DNA of 64,000 nt, from NCBI RefSeq assembly GCF_028747205.1, contig NZ_CP112880.1, forward strand, positions 1,736,001-1,800,000, written 5' to 3'. This DNA comes from Streptomyces sp. CA-278952 (lineage in GTDB: Bacteria; Actinomycetota; Actinomycetes; Streptomycetales; Streptomycetaceae). Positions 33,405 to 42,805 of this stretch are shown piece by piece. Numbering within the stretch: the first letter of the stretch is position 1; each line of letters opens with the position of its first letter. Below the pieces are notes generated by a model. The model was not told the DNA's origin. It worked only from the letters and a program-made list of their open reading frames with translations, and searched no databases. Made by a program: the position numbers and the translations under genes.

Positions 33405-33509
33405 ATGAGCATCTTCGAGACTCTGGAGTCCGAGGTACGGAGCTACTGCCGCGGCTGGCCCGCCGTGTTCGACCGCGCGCAGGGCGCCCGGCTGACCGAC
33501 GAGGACGGA
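33405..33509 (+). pseudogene. ectB: 5' fragment of ectB (diaminobutyrate aminotransferase)
   Basis: The 35 residues from ATG at 33405 read [18 protein letters not shown] then [15 protein letters not shown], which is the near-invariant N-terminus of EctB in ectoine operons. The next expected block (YLDFFAGAGSLNYGHN) is absent. After 33509 the sequence becomes unrelated ([14 protein letters not shown]), so the gene is cut off after about 8 percent of its length. No ectA, ectC or ectD is nearby. The 315 bp upstream (33090-33404) contain no gene that I can see. Confidence 0.8.
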
Positions 33510-33750
33510 CCAGCGGTTTTGTTCGACATGGTCAGAGCGAAACAGCATCGAGTGGACCGCGCAACCCTCCGACGGCGGTCGCCCTTCGGCGCGAGGAACC
33601 GCGCTGGCGAGCAGGGTCTACGCTGTGACCCGCGGCCACAACGTGATCGTTTGCCTCCACACATGGATGATCAACGGGAGGCCGCACCCGTCTCCACAGC
33701 GCGTCGGGGGCGCGCAGCGCCCGCCCGCCGCTCCTGCGTCCGGAGGACAT

Positions 33751-34083
33751 GTGCAACGTGGCGAAGTGTGGTGGGTGGAGTTCGACGAGCGGCGGCCGGT
33801 CGTGCTGCTGTCGGGAGACGACGCGTCCGGGTTCCGGGTGATGCAGGTCGTCGCTCGGGCGGGTGTCGACATCACCGGTCTGGGCGTCGAAGTGGCCGTA
33901 GGCGCTGGGGAAGCACTGCCCTTTGAAGGCGTGTTGCGGTTCGCGTTGCCACGTCCGGGCTTTACCCCTTGCACGTGGGTGACCACTGTGTCCTGGGACG
34001 ACCTGATCGAGCGAGCGGGCGTTCTGTCCTCCGCGAAACTCAGCGAGATCGAGACCGCCCTCCGTCTCGGGGGACTCGCGTAG
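33751..34083 (+). CDS. MazF/PemK-like toxin
   Basis: Encodes 110 residues from GTG at 33751, with GGAGGA at 33742-33747. MazF-type toxins are ribosome-independent mRNA endonucleases. The family opening [20 protein letters not shown] carries the conserved Arg-Gly-Glu-Val-Trp motif. [12 protein letters not shown] and the C-terminal helix [13 protein letters not shown] fit too. The frame is open back to 33625, but the upstream part is unlike the family. No antitoxin gene is recognisable on either side. It might be solitary, use a distant antitoxin, or be a decayed pair. It lies 93 bp from the miaA stop and converges on it. Confidence 0.75.
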   Translation: MQRGEVWWVEFDERRPVVLLSGDDASGFRVMQVVARAGVDITGLGVEVAVGAGEALPFEGVLRFALPRPGFTPCTWVTTVSWDDLIERAGVLSSAKLSEIETALRLGGLA

Positions 34084-34176
34084 GCTCTGATGAAGCCCCG
34101 CAACCCAGAATTCTCTCTGCCCTGCGTCGATGCAGCACTGAAGGTTTCTGTTGCAGGTCGTTCTCCTGACGAGCGA

Positions 34177-35115
34177 TCAGGCCGTGACCGCTCGTTCGAC
34201 CAACGTCAGCGCCCGGTGCGGGAGTTCCCCCCGGTCACGGTGTCCGCCTCCGAGCCACACGACACGCGCGTCACGGCGGAACCAGGAGTCCTGACGGCGG
34301 GCGAAGCGCTTGGTGGCGCGTACGGTCTCGGCCCGCGCGTCGTCCTCGGTGCACTCCCCCGCGAGCACCGCGAGGATCTGCTGGTAGCCGAGGGCCCGCG
34401 AGGCCGTGAGGCCCTCGCGCAGCCCGGACGCCTCCAGGGCGCGCACCTCGTCCACGAGCCCCGCCTCCCACATCCGGTCGACACGCAGGGCGATCCGCTC
34501 GTCCAGTTCGGGGCGGTCCACGTCGACGCCGATCTGCACGGCGTCGTAGACCGGCTCCTCGCCGGGGAGGTTGGCGGTGAACGGCTTGCCGGTGATCTCG
34601 ATGACTTCGAGGGCGCGGACGATGCGTCGGCCGTTGCTCGCCAGGATGGACCGGGCGGCCTCCGGGTCGGCGGCGGCGAGGCGCTCGTGGAGGACGCCCG
34701 AGCCGCGCTCGGTCAGCTCCGCTTCGAGGCGAGCGCGCACCTCGGGGTCCGTACCGGGGAACTCCAGGGCGTCGATGGCGCCCTTCACGTACAGCCCGGA
34801 GCCGCCGACGAGGATCGGCGTGCGCCCCTCGGCGAGCAGCCGGTCGATCTCCAGGCGGGCCAGTCGCTGGTACTCGGCGACGCTGGCGGTCTCGGTGACG
34901 TCCCAGATGTCCAGCAGTCGGTGCGGCACGCCGTCGCGCTCGGGGAGCGTCAGCTTCGCGGTGCCGATGTCCATGCCCCGGTAGAGCTGCATGGAATCGG
35001 CGTTGATCACCTCGCCGCCGAGCCGCTGGGCGAGAAAGACTCCCAGATCCGACTTTCCGGCTGCGGTGGGGCCTACGACGGTGATGACGCGGGGAGCGGA
35101 AGCGGGAGGGGTCAC
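34177..35115 (-). CDS. miaA: tRNA dimethylallyltransferase
   Basis: Encodes 312 residues from GTG at 35115; GGGAG lies nine bases upstream. MiaA transfers a dimethylallyl group to N6 of A37 in tRNAs that read UNN codons, the step before methylthiolation by MiaB, which is also encoded here. The P-loop VVGPTAAGKSDLG is at residues 14-26. NADSMQLYRGMDIGTAK and LVGGSGLYVKGAID are the substrate-binding segments, and RALGYQQI lies near the end. Length is normal. Confidence 0.96.
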   Translation of the reverse strand: MTPPASAPRVITVVGPTAAGKSDLGVFLAQRLGGEVINADSMQLYRGMDIGTAKLTLPERDGVPHRLLDIWDVTETASVAEYQRLARLEIDRLLAEGRTPILVGGSGLYVKGAIDALEFPGTDPEVRARLEAELTERGSGVLHERLAAADPEAARSILASNGRRIVRALEVIEITGKPFTANLPGEEPVYDAVQIGVDVDRPELDERIALRVDRMWEAGLVDEVRALEASGLREGLTASRALGYQQILAVLAGECTEDDARAETVRATKRFARRQDSWFRRDARVVWLGGGHRDRGELPHRALTLVERAVTA

Positions 35116-35326
35116 CCGGACAGTCTCCCAAATATCCGGGCCCTCCGGACCACACCGGGTCTCCGGAGGGGCGCGGCCGTGCACGCAGAGCGACGTCAAG
35201 GAAGCGCCGGGGAAGCGCAATGAGGCGTGTAAAAACGGCAAGAACGGACAAGTGACGGACAATGGGGGCGGGAGCACGCTCCCGCGAACAGTTCTCGAGA
35301 GTCCTCACTGCACGGAAGGTGACCCA

Positions 35327-35629
35327 ATGGGGTTCCTGGACAACCTGAAGGCCAAGCTGGGGCCGGCCAAGGACAAGGTCGGCGACCTCGCGCAGCAGCA
35401 CGGGGGCAAGATCGAGCAGGGCCTCGACAAGGCCGCGCGCACGGTCGACCAGAAGACCAAGGGCAAATACAGCGACAAGATCGATTCGGGGACGCGCAAG
35501 GCCAAGGAGGCCGTGGACAAGCTGGGCAACAAGGACGGGGGCACCCCCGGTACGCCTGGCACCCCAGGAACTCCGGGTACGCCCGGTACTCCCGGCAGCA
35601 CTCCTCCTCCGCCGCCGCCCGCTTCCTGA
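35327..35629 (+). CDS. Antitoxin-like/CsbD-like small protein with GTP-repeat tail
   Basis: Encodes 100 residues from ATG at 35327, with GGAAGG upstream. The first 70 residues are charged and helical (MGFLDNLKAKLGPAKDKVGD, QHGGKIEQGLDKAARTVDQ). They match the Rv0909/MT0933-type 'antitoxin' family, which in Streptomyces is probably a stress protein and not part of a toxin pair. The C-terminal 30 residues are a Gly-Thr-Pro triplet repeat ending in a Pro run, an unstructured tail of variable length. It is divergent from miaA across 211 bp. No toxin partner is adjacent. Confidence 0.8.
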   Translation: MGFLDNLKAKLGPAKDKVGDLAQQHGGKIEQGLDKAARTVDQKTKGKYSDKIDSGTRKAKEAVDKLGNKDGGTPGTPGTPGTPGTPGTPGSTPPPPPPAS

Positions 35630-35692
35630 CACGGTGACCGCGGACCGGCGGCGGGTACGGGGCCGAGGGCTCCGTACCCGCCGCCGGTCCGT

Positions 35693-36412
35693 TCAGGACC
35701 AGGCGGCGACGGTGTAGCCCACGCCGTACGGGGCGTCCTCGTACAGCAGTCGACCGGCGAGCCCGGCGCCCCGCGCGGCGCCGCCGAGCAGTTGCCAGGG
35801 GGCACGTCCGGCCGCCTTGAGTTCACGGGCGAGCGTCGCGTCGAGCGCGGCGAGGGCGTCGAGGTCCGCGGAGCCGAGCGCTTCGGTGGCGCGGGCGTCG
35901 AAGGCGGCTGCCCGCTCGTCGAGGTAGCCGGGGGCCTTGAGCGTGCGGCAGGCGCTGCCGTCGCCCATCACGAGGAGCGCGACCCGCTCGGCACGCCGGG
36001 CGAGGGAGTGTCCGGCCGCCGCGCACTCCGGGGCGGCCTCGCTCTCCGCCACGGCGAACCCGTCGACGGGAGCGCCCGTCCATCGGGCCCGGCCCAGCAG
36101 CCAGGCGCCCACGGTGAGGGACCCCGGCAGCGGCCGGTCCGGGGCGGCGGCATCCGGCGGGGCGTCACCGAGTGTCACGTCGAGGTTCACGCCGATGCCC
36201 CGGAAGGACCCGCGCGCGCCTGCCGGGTGGGGCCCGGCGGACCGGTCGTCAGCCGGTCCCACGACGACGAGCAGGTCCGGGCGCGAGGCGGCGAGCACAC
36301 CCACGGCGTCGAGGCACGCGTCACGCGCGGCCTCGAGCTCGGGGGCGGCCCCGGCGGCGACCTCGGGCACCAGGAGCGGCGGACAGGGGCACACGGCGGC
36401 GGCGACAAGCAT
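35693..36412 (-). CDS. Class III extradiol dioxygenase-like protein
   Basis: Encodes 239 residues from ATG at 36412. The opening MLVAAAVCPCPPLLVPEVAA and the central DLLVVVGP and GDGSACRTLKAPGY segments resemble the LigB/MEMO-like class III dioxygenase superfamily that sits between miaA and miaB in Streptomyces. The two metal histidines near the N-terminus of true dioxygenases are not evident: CPCPP stands where CPHPP is expected, so one metal ligand may be lost. The C-terminal helix-rich part (DLDALAALDATLARELKAAG) is typical. Activity is uncertain. It is on the same strand as miaB, 205 bp downstream of it. Confidence 0.7.
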   Translation of the reverse strand: MLVAAAVCPCPPLLVPEVAAGAAPELEAARDACLDAVGVLAASRPDLLVVVGPADDRSAGPHPAGARGSFRGIGVNLDVTLGDAPPDAAAPDRPLPGSLTVGAWLLGRARWTGAPVDGFAVAESEAAPECAAAGHSLARRAERVALLVMGDGSACRTLKAPGYLDERAAAFDARATEALGSADLDALAALDATLARELKAAGRAPWQLLGGAARGAGLAGRLLYEDAPYGVGYTVAAWS

Positions 36413-36617
36413 GCCGGTCAGCGTACTTGTCGTAAGCCGGAGGCCGGGGCCGGTCGGCCGCGCGGGATCTGTGCGCCGGAGTCGACGGCTACTGCCCACG
36501 GGTCCGGGGGGAAGGGGCCGACAGCCGCTGCCACTACCTCCGAGCCTGCGGCCGGCTGCTGCTACCGCCGGTCCTGGCCGGGACCGGCGGCCGGGACCGC
36601 TGAGCGGCCCCGATCCG

Positions 36618-38138
36618 TCAGCCGATGCCGCAGGCCGGGGCCGCGGTGGCCGGGAGCGGGTCCGGGGCGCCGATGCCGGGGAGGCCGAGCATCACTCCGG
36701 CGGGCTTGGCGGCCGCCTCGGTGGTGCGCTTCTCCCAGGCGTCGCCCGCGCGGGTGGACCGTACGGCGAGCGGTGTGCCCTCGGCGAGCAGGTGGTGCGG
36801 AGCGGCGTAGGTGATCTCGACGGTCACGACGTCGCCGGGGCGCACGGCCTTCTCGGGCGGTGTGAAGTGGACCAGCCGGTTGTCGGGGGCGCGGCCGGAG
36901 AGGCGCCGGGTGGCGCCGTCCTTGCGGCCCTCGCCCTCCGCGACCATGACGTCCAGGGTGCGGCCGACCTGCTTCTTGTTCTCGTCCCAGGAGATCTGCT
37001 CCTGGAGGGCGGACAGGCGCATGTACCGCTCCTGGACGACCTCCTTGGGGATCTGGCCGTCCATGTCGGCGGCGGGGGTCCCGGGGCGCTTGGAGTACTG
37101 GAAGGTGAACGCGTTGGCGAAACGGGCCTCGCGGACGGCGTGCATCGTCTGCTCGAAGTCCTCCTCCGTCTCGCCGGGGAAGCCCACGATGATGTCGGTG
37201 GAGATGGCGGCGTCCGGCATCGCGGCGCGCACCTTCTCGATGATTCCCAGGAAGCGATCCTGGCGGTAGGAGCGGCGCATCGCCTTCAGGATGCTGTCCG
37301 ATCCGGACTGCATCGGCATGTGCAGCTGCGGCATCACGTTGGGCGTCTCGGCCATGGCGGCGATGACGTCGTCGGTGAAGTCGCGGGGGTGCGGCGAGGT
37401 GAAGCGGACGCGCTCCAGGCCCTCGATGGCACCACAGGCGCGCAGCAGCTTGGAGAAGGCCTCGCGGTCGCCGATGTCGGAGCCGTACGCGTTCACGTTC
37501 TGGCCGAGCAGGGTGATCTCGGAGACGCCCTCGGCGACCAGGGCCTCGATCTCGGCCAGGATGTCGCCGGTGCGGCGGTCCTTCTCCTTGCCGCGCAGCG
37601 CCGGGACGATGCAGAAGGTGCAGGTGTTGTTGCAGCCGACCGAGATGGAGACCCACGCGGCGTAGGCGGACTCGCGGCGGGTGGGGAGCGTGGAGGGGAA
37701 GGCCTCCAGGGATTCGGCGATCTCGATCTGCGCCTCCTCCTGGATGCGGGCGCGCTCCAGGAGGACCGGCAGCTTGCCGATGTTGTGGGTGCCGAAGACG
37801 ACGTCGACCCAGGGGGCCCGCTTGACGATGGTGTCGCGGTCCTTCTGCGCGAGACAGCCGCCGACGGCGATCTGCATCCCGGGGCGCTTGGTCTTCATGG
37901 GCGCGAGGCGGCCGAGGTTTCCGTACAGCTTGTTGTCGGCGTTCTCCCGCACCGCGCAGGTGTTGAAGACGACGACGTCGGCGTCACCGTCGGAGCCTTC
38001 GGGGGCCCGGACGTAACCGGCGCCCTCCAGGAGACCCGACAGCCGTTCGGAGTCGTGGACGTTCATCTGGCACCCGTAGGTGCGCACCTCGTAGCTCTTC
38101 TGGACGTCCACTGCTTCGCTCCGGTTGCCGCTGCTCAT
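36618..38138 (-). CDS. miaB: tRNA-2-methylthio-N6-dimethylallyladenosine synthase
   Basis: Encodes 506 residues from ATG at 38138. MiaB is a radical-SAM methylthiotransferase that adds a methylthio group at C2 of i6A37 in tRNA, using the product of MiaA. The N-terminal domain has the three auxiliary-cluster cysteines ([17 protein letters not shown] and VGGCLAQ). The radical-SAM motif is CNNTCTFC with C-x3-C-x2-C spacing near residue 175. A TRAM domain follows (about residues 400-470; [13 protein letters not shown]). The last 30 residues are Ala/Pro-rich. No good ribosome site is visible. Confidence 0.96.
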   Translation of the reverse strand: MSSGNRSEAVDVQKSYEVRTYGCQMNVHDSERLSGLLEGAGYVRAPEGSDGDADVVVFNTCAVRENADNKLYGNLGRLAPMKTKRPGMQIAVGGCLAQKDRDTIVKRAPWVDVVFGTHNIGKLPVLLERARIQEEAQIEIAESLEAFPSTLPTRRESAYAAWVSISVGCNNTCTFCIVPALRGKEKDRRTGDILAEIEALVAEGVSEITLLGQNVNAYGSDIGDREAFSKLLRACGAIEGLERVRFTSPHPRDFTDDVIAAMAETPNVMPQLHMPMQSGSDSILKAMRRSYRQDRFLGIIEKVRAAMPDAAISTDIIVGFPGETEEDFEQTMHAVREARFANAFTFQYSKRPGTPAADMDGQIPKEVVQERYMRLSALQEQISWDENKKQVGRTLDVMVAEGEGRKDGATRRLSGRAPDNRLVHFTPPEKAVRPGDVVTVEITYAAPHHLLAEGTPLAVRSTRAGDAWEKRTTEAAAKPAGVMLGLPGIGAPDPLPATAAPACGIG

Positions 38139-38294
38139 GGGACAAGGGTAGGCGGTTGCCGGGCGGCCCCCTCCCGTCCCCTTCCCTTCCCCGGGCCCCG
38201 CCCGTCCGCCGCCCGGCCCGGCTCGGCCCGCTGTGGGCCGGGCCTCACGGAGAAGCCTGGTCAGGGAGGCAGGTGAGCTGGCAGGATCGCGCGC

Positions 38295-39296
38295 ATGTTC
38301 CACGCTCTGTCCCGATTCGGCCGTCGGCGCACCCTGCAGACGGGCGCCGTCCTCGCGGTCGTGCTCGGGCTGCTCGCGTGGTGGTTGCAGCCCGGGGGGG
38401 ACGAGGGGGAGCCGAGCGGGTCGCTCACCTTCTCCACCGGAGTGCCCAGCGGTGTCTACCAGCGGTACGGGGAACGGCTGGAGGGCGTGCTCGCCAAGGA
38501 CATGCCCGAGGTGTCCATCCGGCTGCGGACCAGCGAGGGGTCGCAGCAGAACCTCGCCCGGGTGGCGACGGGCGAGGCGGACTTCACCATCGCCACCGCC
38601 GACGCGGTGGCCACCTATCTGCGCGACGGCAGGCCGGGGGCCCAGCGACTGCGCGGCTGTGTCCGGCTGTACGACGACTACGTCCAGCTGGTCGTGCCCC
38701 GCGACTCCGACGTGCGGACGGTCGCCGACCTGCGGGGCAAGCGGGTGGGCGTCGGCCAGGAGGGTTCCGGGGTGCGGCTGGTCGCGGACCGGCTGCTGGC
38801 GGCGGCGGGGCTCGATCCGGCCGCCGACGTCACACCGGTGCCGGTGGGCATCGACACCATGCCCGTACGGCTGACCCAGGGCCGGCTCGACGCGTTCTTC
38901 TGGTCGGGCGGGCTGCCGACCGCGGCCGTGCAGGAGCTGTCGCGGCGCTTCGACATCCGGCTGGTGCCGCTGGAGGCCGAGCTGGTCGCTAAGCTCCAGG
39001 CGGCGACCGGCCCCACCCGCTTCTACCGGTCCGCCATGATGCCCGCCGACGTGTATCCGCAGGCCCAGCAGGGTCAGGCGGTGCCCACGGTCGCCGTCGC
39101 CAATCTGCTCGTCACGACCGACCGTACGGACGCGGCCATGACCGAGGCCTTCACCCGGGCGGTGATCAACAGCCGGGACCGGATCGGCCGCGAGGTCCAC
39201 GCGGCGCAGTTGGTGGATCTGCGGACGGCGATCTACACGGATCCGCTGGACGTGCACGACGGGGCCAAGGCCTACTACCGCTCGGTGAAGCCGTGA
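38295..39296 (+). CDS. TAXI-family periplasmic-type solute-binding protein (orphan)
   Basis: Encodes 333 residues from ATG at 38295. A basic N-terminus and one hydrophobic segment ([15 protein letters not shown], residues 17-31) make it a membrane-anchored extracellular protein. The binding domain matches the TAXI (TRAP-associated) family: [58 protein letters not shown] and [17 protein letters not shown] proteins normally serve TRAP transporters, and one characterised member binds glutamate/glutamine. No TRAP membrane subunit is in the window. It converges on the glutamate-type sensor kinase gene. A role as a sensing partner is possible but unproven. Confidence 0.88.
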   Translation: MFHALSRFGRRRTLQTGAVLAVVLGLLAWWLQPGGDEGEPSGSLTFSTGVPSGVYQRYGERLEGVLAKDMPEVSIRLRTSEGSQQNLARVATGEADFTIATADAVATYLRDGRPGAQRLRGCVRLYDDYVQLVVPRDSDVRTVADLRGKRVGVGQEGSGVRLVADRLLAAAGLDPAADVTPVPVGIDTMPVRLTQGRLDAFFWSGGLPTAAVQELSRRFDIRLVPLEAELVAKLQAATGPTRFYRSAMMPADVYPQAQQGQAVPTVAVANLLVTTDRTDAAMTEAFTRAVINSRDRIGREVHAAQLVDLRTAIYTDPLDVHDGAKAYYRSVKP

Positions 39297-39398
39297 AGCC
39301 CCGTCGCTCCTGAAGCCCCGTCGCTCCTGAAGCCCCGTCGCTCCTGAGGCCCCGTCGCTCCTGAGGCCCCGTCGCTCCTGAGGCCCCGTCGCTCCTGG
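39297..39398. repeat. 17-bp tandem repeat after the TAXI gene
   Basis: CTCCTGA(A/G)GCCCCGTCG repeats with an exact 17-bp period. CTCCTG starts at 39307, 39324, 39341, 39358, 39375 and 39392. It begins immediately after the TAXI stop codon and ends just before the kinase gene end. Confidence 0.95.
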
Positions 39399-39430
39399 AG
39401 GACCCACGGCGCCTCCCGCCCGGCTCCTCC

Positions 39431-40825
39431 TCAGCTCCCCGGCAGGTCGCGGGGGACCGAGACGGTCACCCGCAGGCCGTGCGGTTCGTGGTGCTCGTAC
39501 GCGATCGAGCCGCCGCCCGCCGCGAGCAGCACCCGGGAGATGGAGAGCCCCAGGCCCGATCCGCTGATGTTCTGGTGGCGGGGGCTGCGCCAGAAGCGGT
39601 CCCCGACGCGCTCCAGCTCCGCTTCGGTGAGGCCGGGGCCCCGGTCCGCGACCACGACGGTCACCGCGCGGGCTCCGGCGGCGACGGTGACGGTGACGTC
39701 CTCTCCGGCGGGGGTGAACTTCAGGGCGTTGTCGACCACCGCGTCCAGGGCGCTGGAGAGCGCCACGGGGTCGGCGAAGGCGGTGGCCGCCGGGGCCCCG
39801 TCCAGGGCGAGGTTCACGCCCTCCCGCTCCGCCATCGGGCGCCAGGAGGCGACCCGCTCGGCGGCGAGCGGGACGATGTCGATCAGCTGGAGGTCCGCCT
39901 CGGCGTGCTCGGCCAGCGCGAGGTCCAGGAGGTCGTCGAGCACCCGGGCCAGCCGCTTCCCCTCGGTGCGCACAGCTGCGATCTCCTCGCTGTCCTCGGG
40001 CAGCTCCAGGGCGAGCAGCTCGATGCGCAGGAGCAGGGCGGCGAGCGGGTTGCGCAGTTGGTGCGACGCGTCGGCGACGAAGGCGCGCTGCTGCTCCAGC
40101 ACGTCCTCGACGTTGTCCGCCATCTCGTTGAAGGAACGAGCCAGGCGTCTGAGCTCCGGCGGCCCGGCGGAGGCGGCGACCCGGGAGCGCATACGGCCGC
40201 CGGCGATGTCGTGGGTGGCCGCGTCCAGGGTCCGTACGGGCAGCAGGACCCAGCCGGTGAGCCGTACCGCCGCGCCGACCGCCACCAGCAACGCCAGCGC
40301 CTCGCCGAGGCCGATGAACAGCCAGGTCCGCAGGGTCCGGGACCGCATCTCGCCGGTGGACGAGTCGAGGACGACCACGGCGACCACATCGCCGTCGCGC
40401 ACGACGGGCGAGGCGACGACGACGCGGCCGTCGCGCCAGGGCCAGATCTGCGGGGGGTCGTGCGAGCGGCGGCCCAGCAGCGCCTCGTTGAAGGCCGTGC
40501 GCCCCTCCCCCTTGGCGGGCAGGGTCCAGTAGCCGGGGGCCTTGGCCAGGGCCCGGTAGTCCCGGAAGAAGACGCCGGCGCGGATGTCGTACACGGAGGC
40601 GTAGAGCTCCAGGTCGGTCTGGAGGGTGCGGCGCCGCTCCTCGCTGTCCGGTGAGGTGTCGGTGATGGACTGCGCCAGGGCGGCGAACCGTGCGGTGTCG
40701 TCGATCCGGTCGATCACCAGCCGCTGCTGCTCGGCGGCGGCCACGCTGATCGCTAGCGGGAAGCCGAGGGTGAGCAGGACGGCGGCCATCAGGACGATGA
40801 GCAGCGGGAGCAGGCGGGAGCGCAC
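39431..40825 (-). CDS. gluK: Sensor histidine kinase, GluK type
   Basis: Encodes 464 residues from GTG at 40825. Two membrane helices (residues 5-28 and 167-190) frame an extracellular sensing domain of about 135 residues with [12 protein letters not shown] and [18 protein letters not shown], a PDC-like pattern. Then come HAMP (about 190-245), the phospho-acceptor His255 in [13 protein letters not shown], and the ATPase with N (VVDNALKF), DRGPGLTE and GSGLGLSI boxes. It starts 20 bp after the response-regulator stop. Position next to gluABCD matches the GluR-GluK system described in S. coelicolor, where glutamate is the signal. The assignment is by position and domain order. Confidence 0.9.
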   Translation of the reverse strand: MRSRLLPLLIVLMAAVLLTLGFPLAISVAAAEQQRLVIDRIDDTARFAALAQSITDTSPDSEERRRTLQTDLELYASVYDIRAGVFFRDYRALAKAPGYWTLPAKGEGRTAFNEALLGRRSHDPPQIWPWRDGRVVVASPVVRDGDVVAVVVLDSSTGEMRSRTLRTWLFIGLGEALALLVAVGAAVRLTGWVLLPVRTLDAATHDIAGGRMRSRVAASAGPPELRRLARSFNEMADNVEDVLEQQRAFVADASHQLRNPLAALLLRIELLALELPEDSEEIAAVRTEGKRLARVLDDLLDLALAEHAEADLQLIDIVPLAAERVASWRPMAEREGVNLALDGAPAATAFADPVALSSALDAVVDNALKFTPAGEDVTVTVAAGARAVTVVVADRGPGLTEAELERVGDRFWRSPRHQNISGSGLGLSISRVLLAAGGGSIAYEHHEPHGLRVTVSVPRDLPGS

Positions 40826-40844
40826 CGGGAGACGTACCCGCCGG

Positions 40845-41537
40845 TTACGCGGACGGCGCGACGAGCCGGTAGCCGACGCCCCGCACGGTCTCGATCAGGG
40901 CGGGCAGCCGCAGCTTGGAGCGCAGGGAGGCGACGTGGACCTCCAGGGTGCGTCCGGTCCCCTCCCAGCTGGTGCGCCAGACCTCGCTGATGATCTGCTC
41001 GCGGCGGAAGACGACGCCGGGGCGCTGGGCGAGAAGGGCCAGCAGGTCGAACTCCTTGCGCGTGAGCTGGACTTCCGTGCCGCCGACGCTGACCCGGCGG
41101 GTCGGCAGCTCGATGGTGACCGGACCGAGGCGCAGGGCGGCGACGGGGGTCTGCGCGGTGTCCTCGCCGCTGGTGGTGCGCCGGGCGACCGCGTGGATAC
41201 GGGCGAGCAGCTCGCCCGTGTCGTACGGCTTGGTGACGTAGTCGTCGGCGCCGAGGTTGAGCCCGTGGATGCGTGAGCGCACATCGGCACGGGCGGTGAC
41301 CATGATCACGGGGGTCGCGGTGCGTTTGCGGATCTTCCCGCACACCTCGTAGCCGTCCTGGTCGGGCAGGCCGAGGTCGAGGAGGATCACCCCGAAGGGC
41401 TCCTTCTCGGCGGGCAGCAGGGCGCGCAGGGCCTCCTCGCCGTTACGGGCGTGCACGACCTGGAATCCGTGCCGGGCGAGCACGGCGGACAGGGCCGCCG
41501 CGACATGGTCGTCGTCCTCGACGAGCAGCAGTCTCAT
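40845..41537 (-). CDS. gluR: OmpR-family response regulator, GluR type
   Basis: Encodes 230 residues from ATG at 41537, with GGAGGG upstream. The receiver domain has the acidic pocket VEDDD, phospho-acceptor Asp54 in LLDLGLPDQDG, MVTARAD and lysine YVTKPY. The C-terminal winged helix (about residues 130-226) has LTRKEFDLLALLAQRPGVVF and LRSKLRLPALIETVRGVGYR. It is the first gene of the gluR-gluK unit and is divergent from gluA across 450 bp. The palindrome at 41921-41948 is a good candidate for its own target site at the gluA promoter. Confidence 0.92.
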   Translation of the reverse strand: MRLLLVEDDDHVAAALSAVLARHGFQVVHARNGEEALRALLPAEKEPFGVILLDLGLPDQDGYEVCGKIRKRTATPVIMVTARADVRSRIHGLNLGADDYVTKPYDTGELLARIHAVARRTTSGEDTAQTPVAALRLGPVTIELPTRRVSVGGTEVQLTRKEFDLLALLAQRPGVVFRREQIISEVWRTSWEGTGRTLEVHVASLRSKLRLPALIETVRGVGYRLVAPSA

Positions 41538-41920
41538 GGCCCTCCTCTCCGTGTTTCCCGGGGCCGTACGGCTCCTCGGGTCTCCGTGCTTCCCCGGGGC
41601 CGTGCGGCTCCCGGGGCTCGTTCGCTTCGTCGTTCCGCCGGCATCACCGTCGCACGGCGTCACCGCGTAGGGCCCGACATTAACCCGCGCTTCATCCGCG
41701 AGGTCCCCCGAGAGCCCCGATGAGACTTCCCGTTCTGCGGTGTTTCACGTCTTCCTCGTTCAGGCATCCACGCCGATGAACGGCACACCAGTCAAGAGCC
41801 TGCCGGTTACAGCAGGGTTTCCGTTATGCACCCGGTACGCCTCCGGGGTGGCCGGGGCGTCCTGTTCACACGGAGTGTCCGGTTGCCGCCGGATCGTTAT
41901 GCTCAATTTCCGCTCAGATG

Positions 41921-41948
41921 TAATGACGTTGGTAGCACTGCGTCATTA
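41921..41948. promoter_or_regulatory. Perfect 8+8 bp palindrome before gluA
   Basis: TAATGACG (41921-41928) and CGTCATTA (41941-41948) are separated by 12 bases. They lie 40-67 bp upstream of gluA in an unusually AT-rich patch. The rest of the 450-bp region between gluR and gluA holds promoters but no gene. It could be the response-regulator operator or lie across the promoter itself. Confidence 0.6.
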
Positions 41949-41987
41949 GTCTCCTTGTTCAACCGAGGAGGACGGAGCAAGAAGCCG

Positions 41988-42773
41988 ATGAGCGGAGTTT
42001 CAGTGACCAAGGACGCCGAGGATGCCGCGCCCGCGGCGAACGACCTGGTCGTACTGAGCAACGTCAACAAGCACTTCGGCGCGCTGCATGTGCTCCAGGA
42101 CATCGACCTGACCATCGCCCGTGGCGAGGTCGTGGTCGTCATCGGGCCTTCCGGGTCCGGCAAGTCCACGCTGTGCCGCACGATCAACCGCTTGGAGACG
42201 GTCGATTCGGGAGCGATCTCGATCGACGGCAAGCCCCTGCCCCAGGAGGGCAAGGAGCTGGCCAGGCTGCGTGCCGACGTGGGCATGGTCTTCCAGTCGT
42301 TCAATCTCTTCGCACACAAGACGGTGCTGGAGAACGTCATGCTGGGCCAGGTCAAGGTCCGCAAGGCCGACAAGAAGGCGGCGGAGGAGAAGGCCCGGAC
42401 CCTGCTCGACCGGGTGGGCGTCGGCGTACAGGCCGACAAGTACCCGGCACAGCTCTCCGGTGGTCAGCAGCAACGCGTCGCGATCGCACGGGCGTTGGCG
42501 ATGGACCCGAAGGTCATGCTCTTCGACGAGCCCACGTCGGCGCTCGACCCGGAGATGATCAACGAGGTCCTGGAGGTCATGCAGCAGCTGGCCCGGGACG
42601 GGATGACGATGATCGTCGTCACCCATGAGATGGGCTTCGCCCGTTCCGCCGCCAACCGCGTCGTGTTCATGGCCGACGGGAAGATCGTCGAAGAGGCGAC
42701 CCCCGACCAGTTCTTCAGCAACCCGCGCAGCGACCGGGCCAAGGACTTCCTGTCGAAGATCCTTCACCACTGA
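41988..42773 (+). CDS. gluA: Glutamate ABC transporter, ATP-binding protein
   Basis: Encodes 261 residues from ATG at 41988; GTG at 42003 has a better-spaced GGAG and is an alternative. It is the polar amino acid importer ATPase. It has Walker [15 protein letters not shown]-loop [16 protein letters not shown], signature [15 protein letters not shown], Walker [16 protein letters not shown] and switch His VTHEMGF. It is the first of four genes in gluABCD order, with binding protein and two permeases following. It energises uptake of glutamate or a related amino acid. Confidence 0.95.
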   Translation: MSGVSVTKDAEDAAPAANDLVVLSNVNKHFGALHVLQDIDLTIARGEVVVVIGPSGSGKSTLCRTINRLETVDSGAISIDGKPLPQEGKELARLRADVGMVFQSFNLFAHKTVLENVMLGQVKVRKADKKAAEEKARTLLDRVGVGVQADKYPAQLSGGQQQRVAIARALAMDPKVMLFDEPTSALDPEMINEVLEVMQQLARDGMTMIVVTHEMGFARSAANRVVFMADGKIVEEATPDQFFSNPRSDRAKDFLSKILHH

Positions 42774-42805
42774 CGACAACGACCCACGACCTAAGGATTG
42801 TTCAC

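Noticed and set aside
30536..34159. TGCAGGTC at 30536-30543 and 34152-34159 as flanking direct repeats of the accessory patch
   Set aside because: Eight bases is too short to be convincing over a search space of this size, and the second copy is close to the miaA stop with no other sign of an insertion boundary.
39297..39398. CRISPR array
   Set aside because: The units are directly adjacent 17-mers without spacers, and no cas genes are present.
41740..41949. Small ORF of 69 codons in the gluR-gluA gap
   Set aside because: It has no ribosome site, crosses the palindrome and promoter region, and has no coding-type composition.
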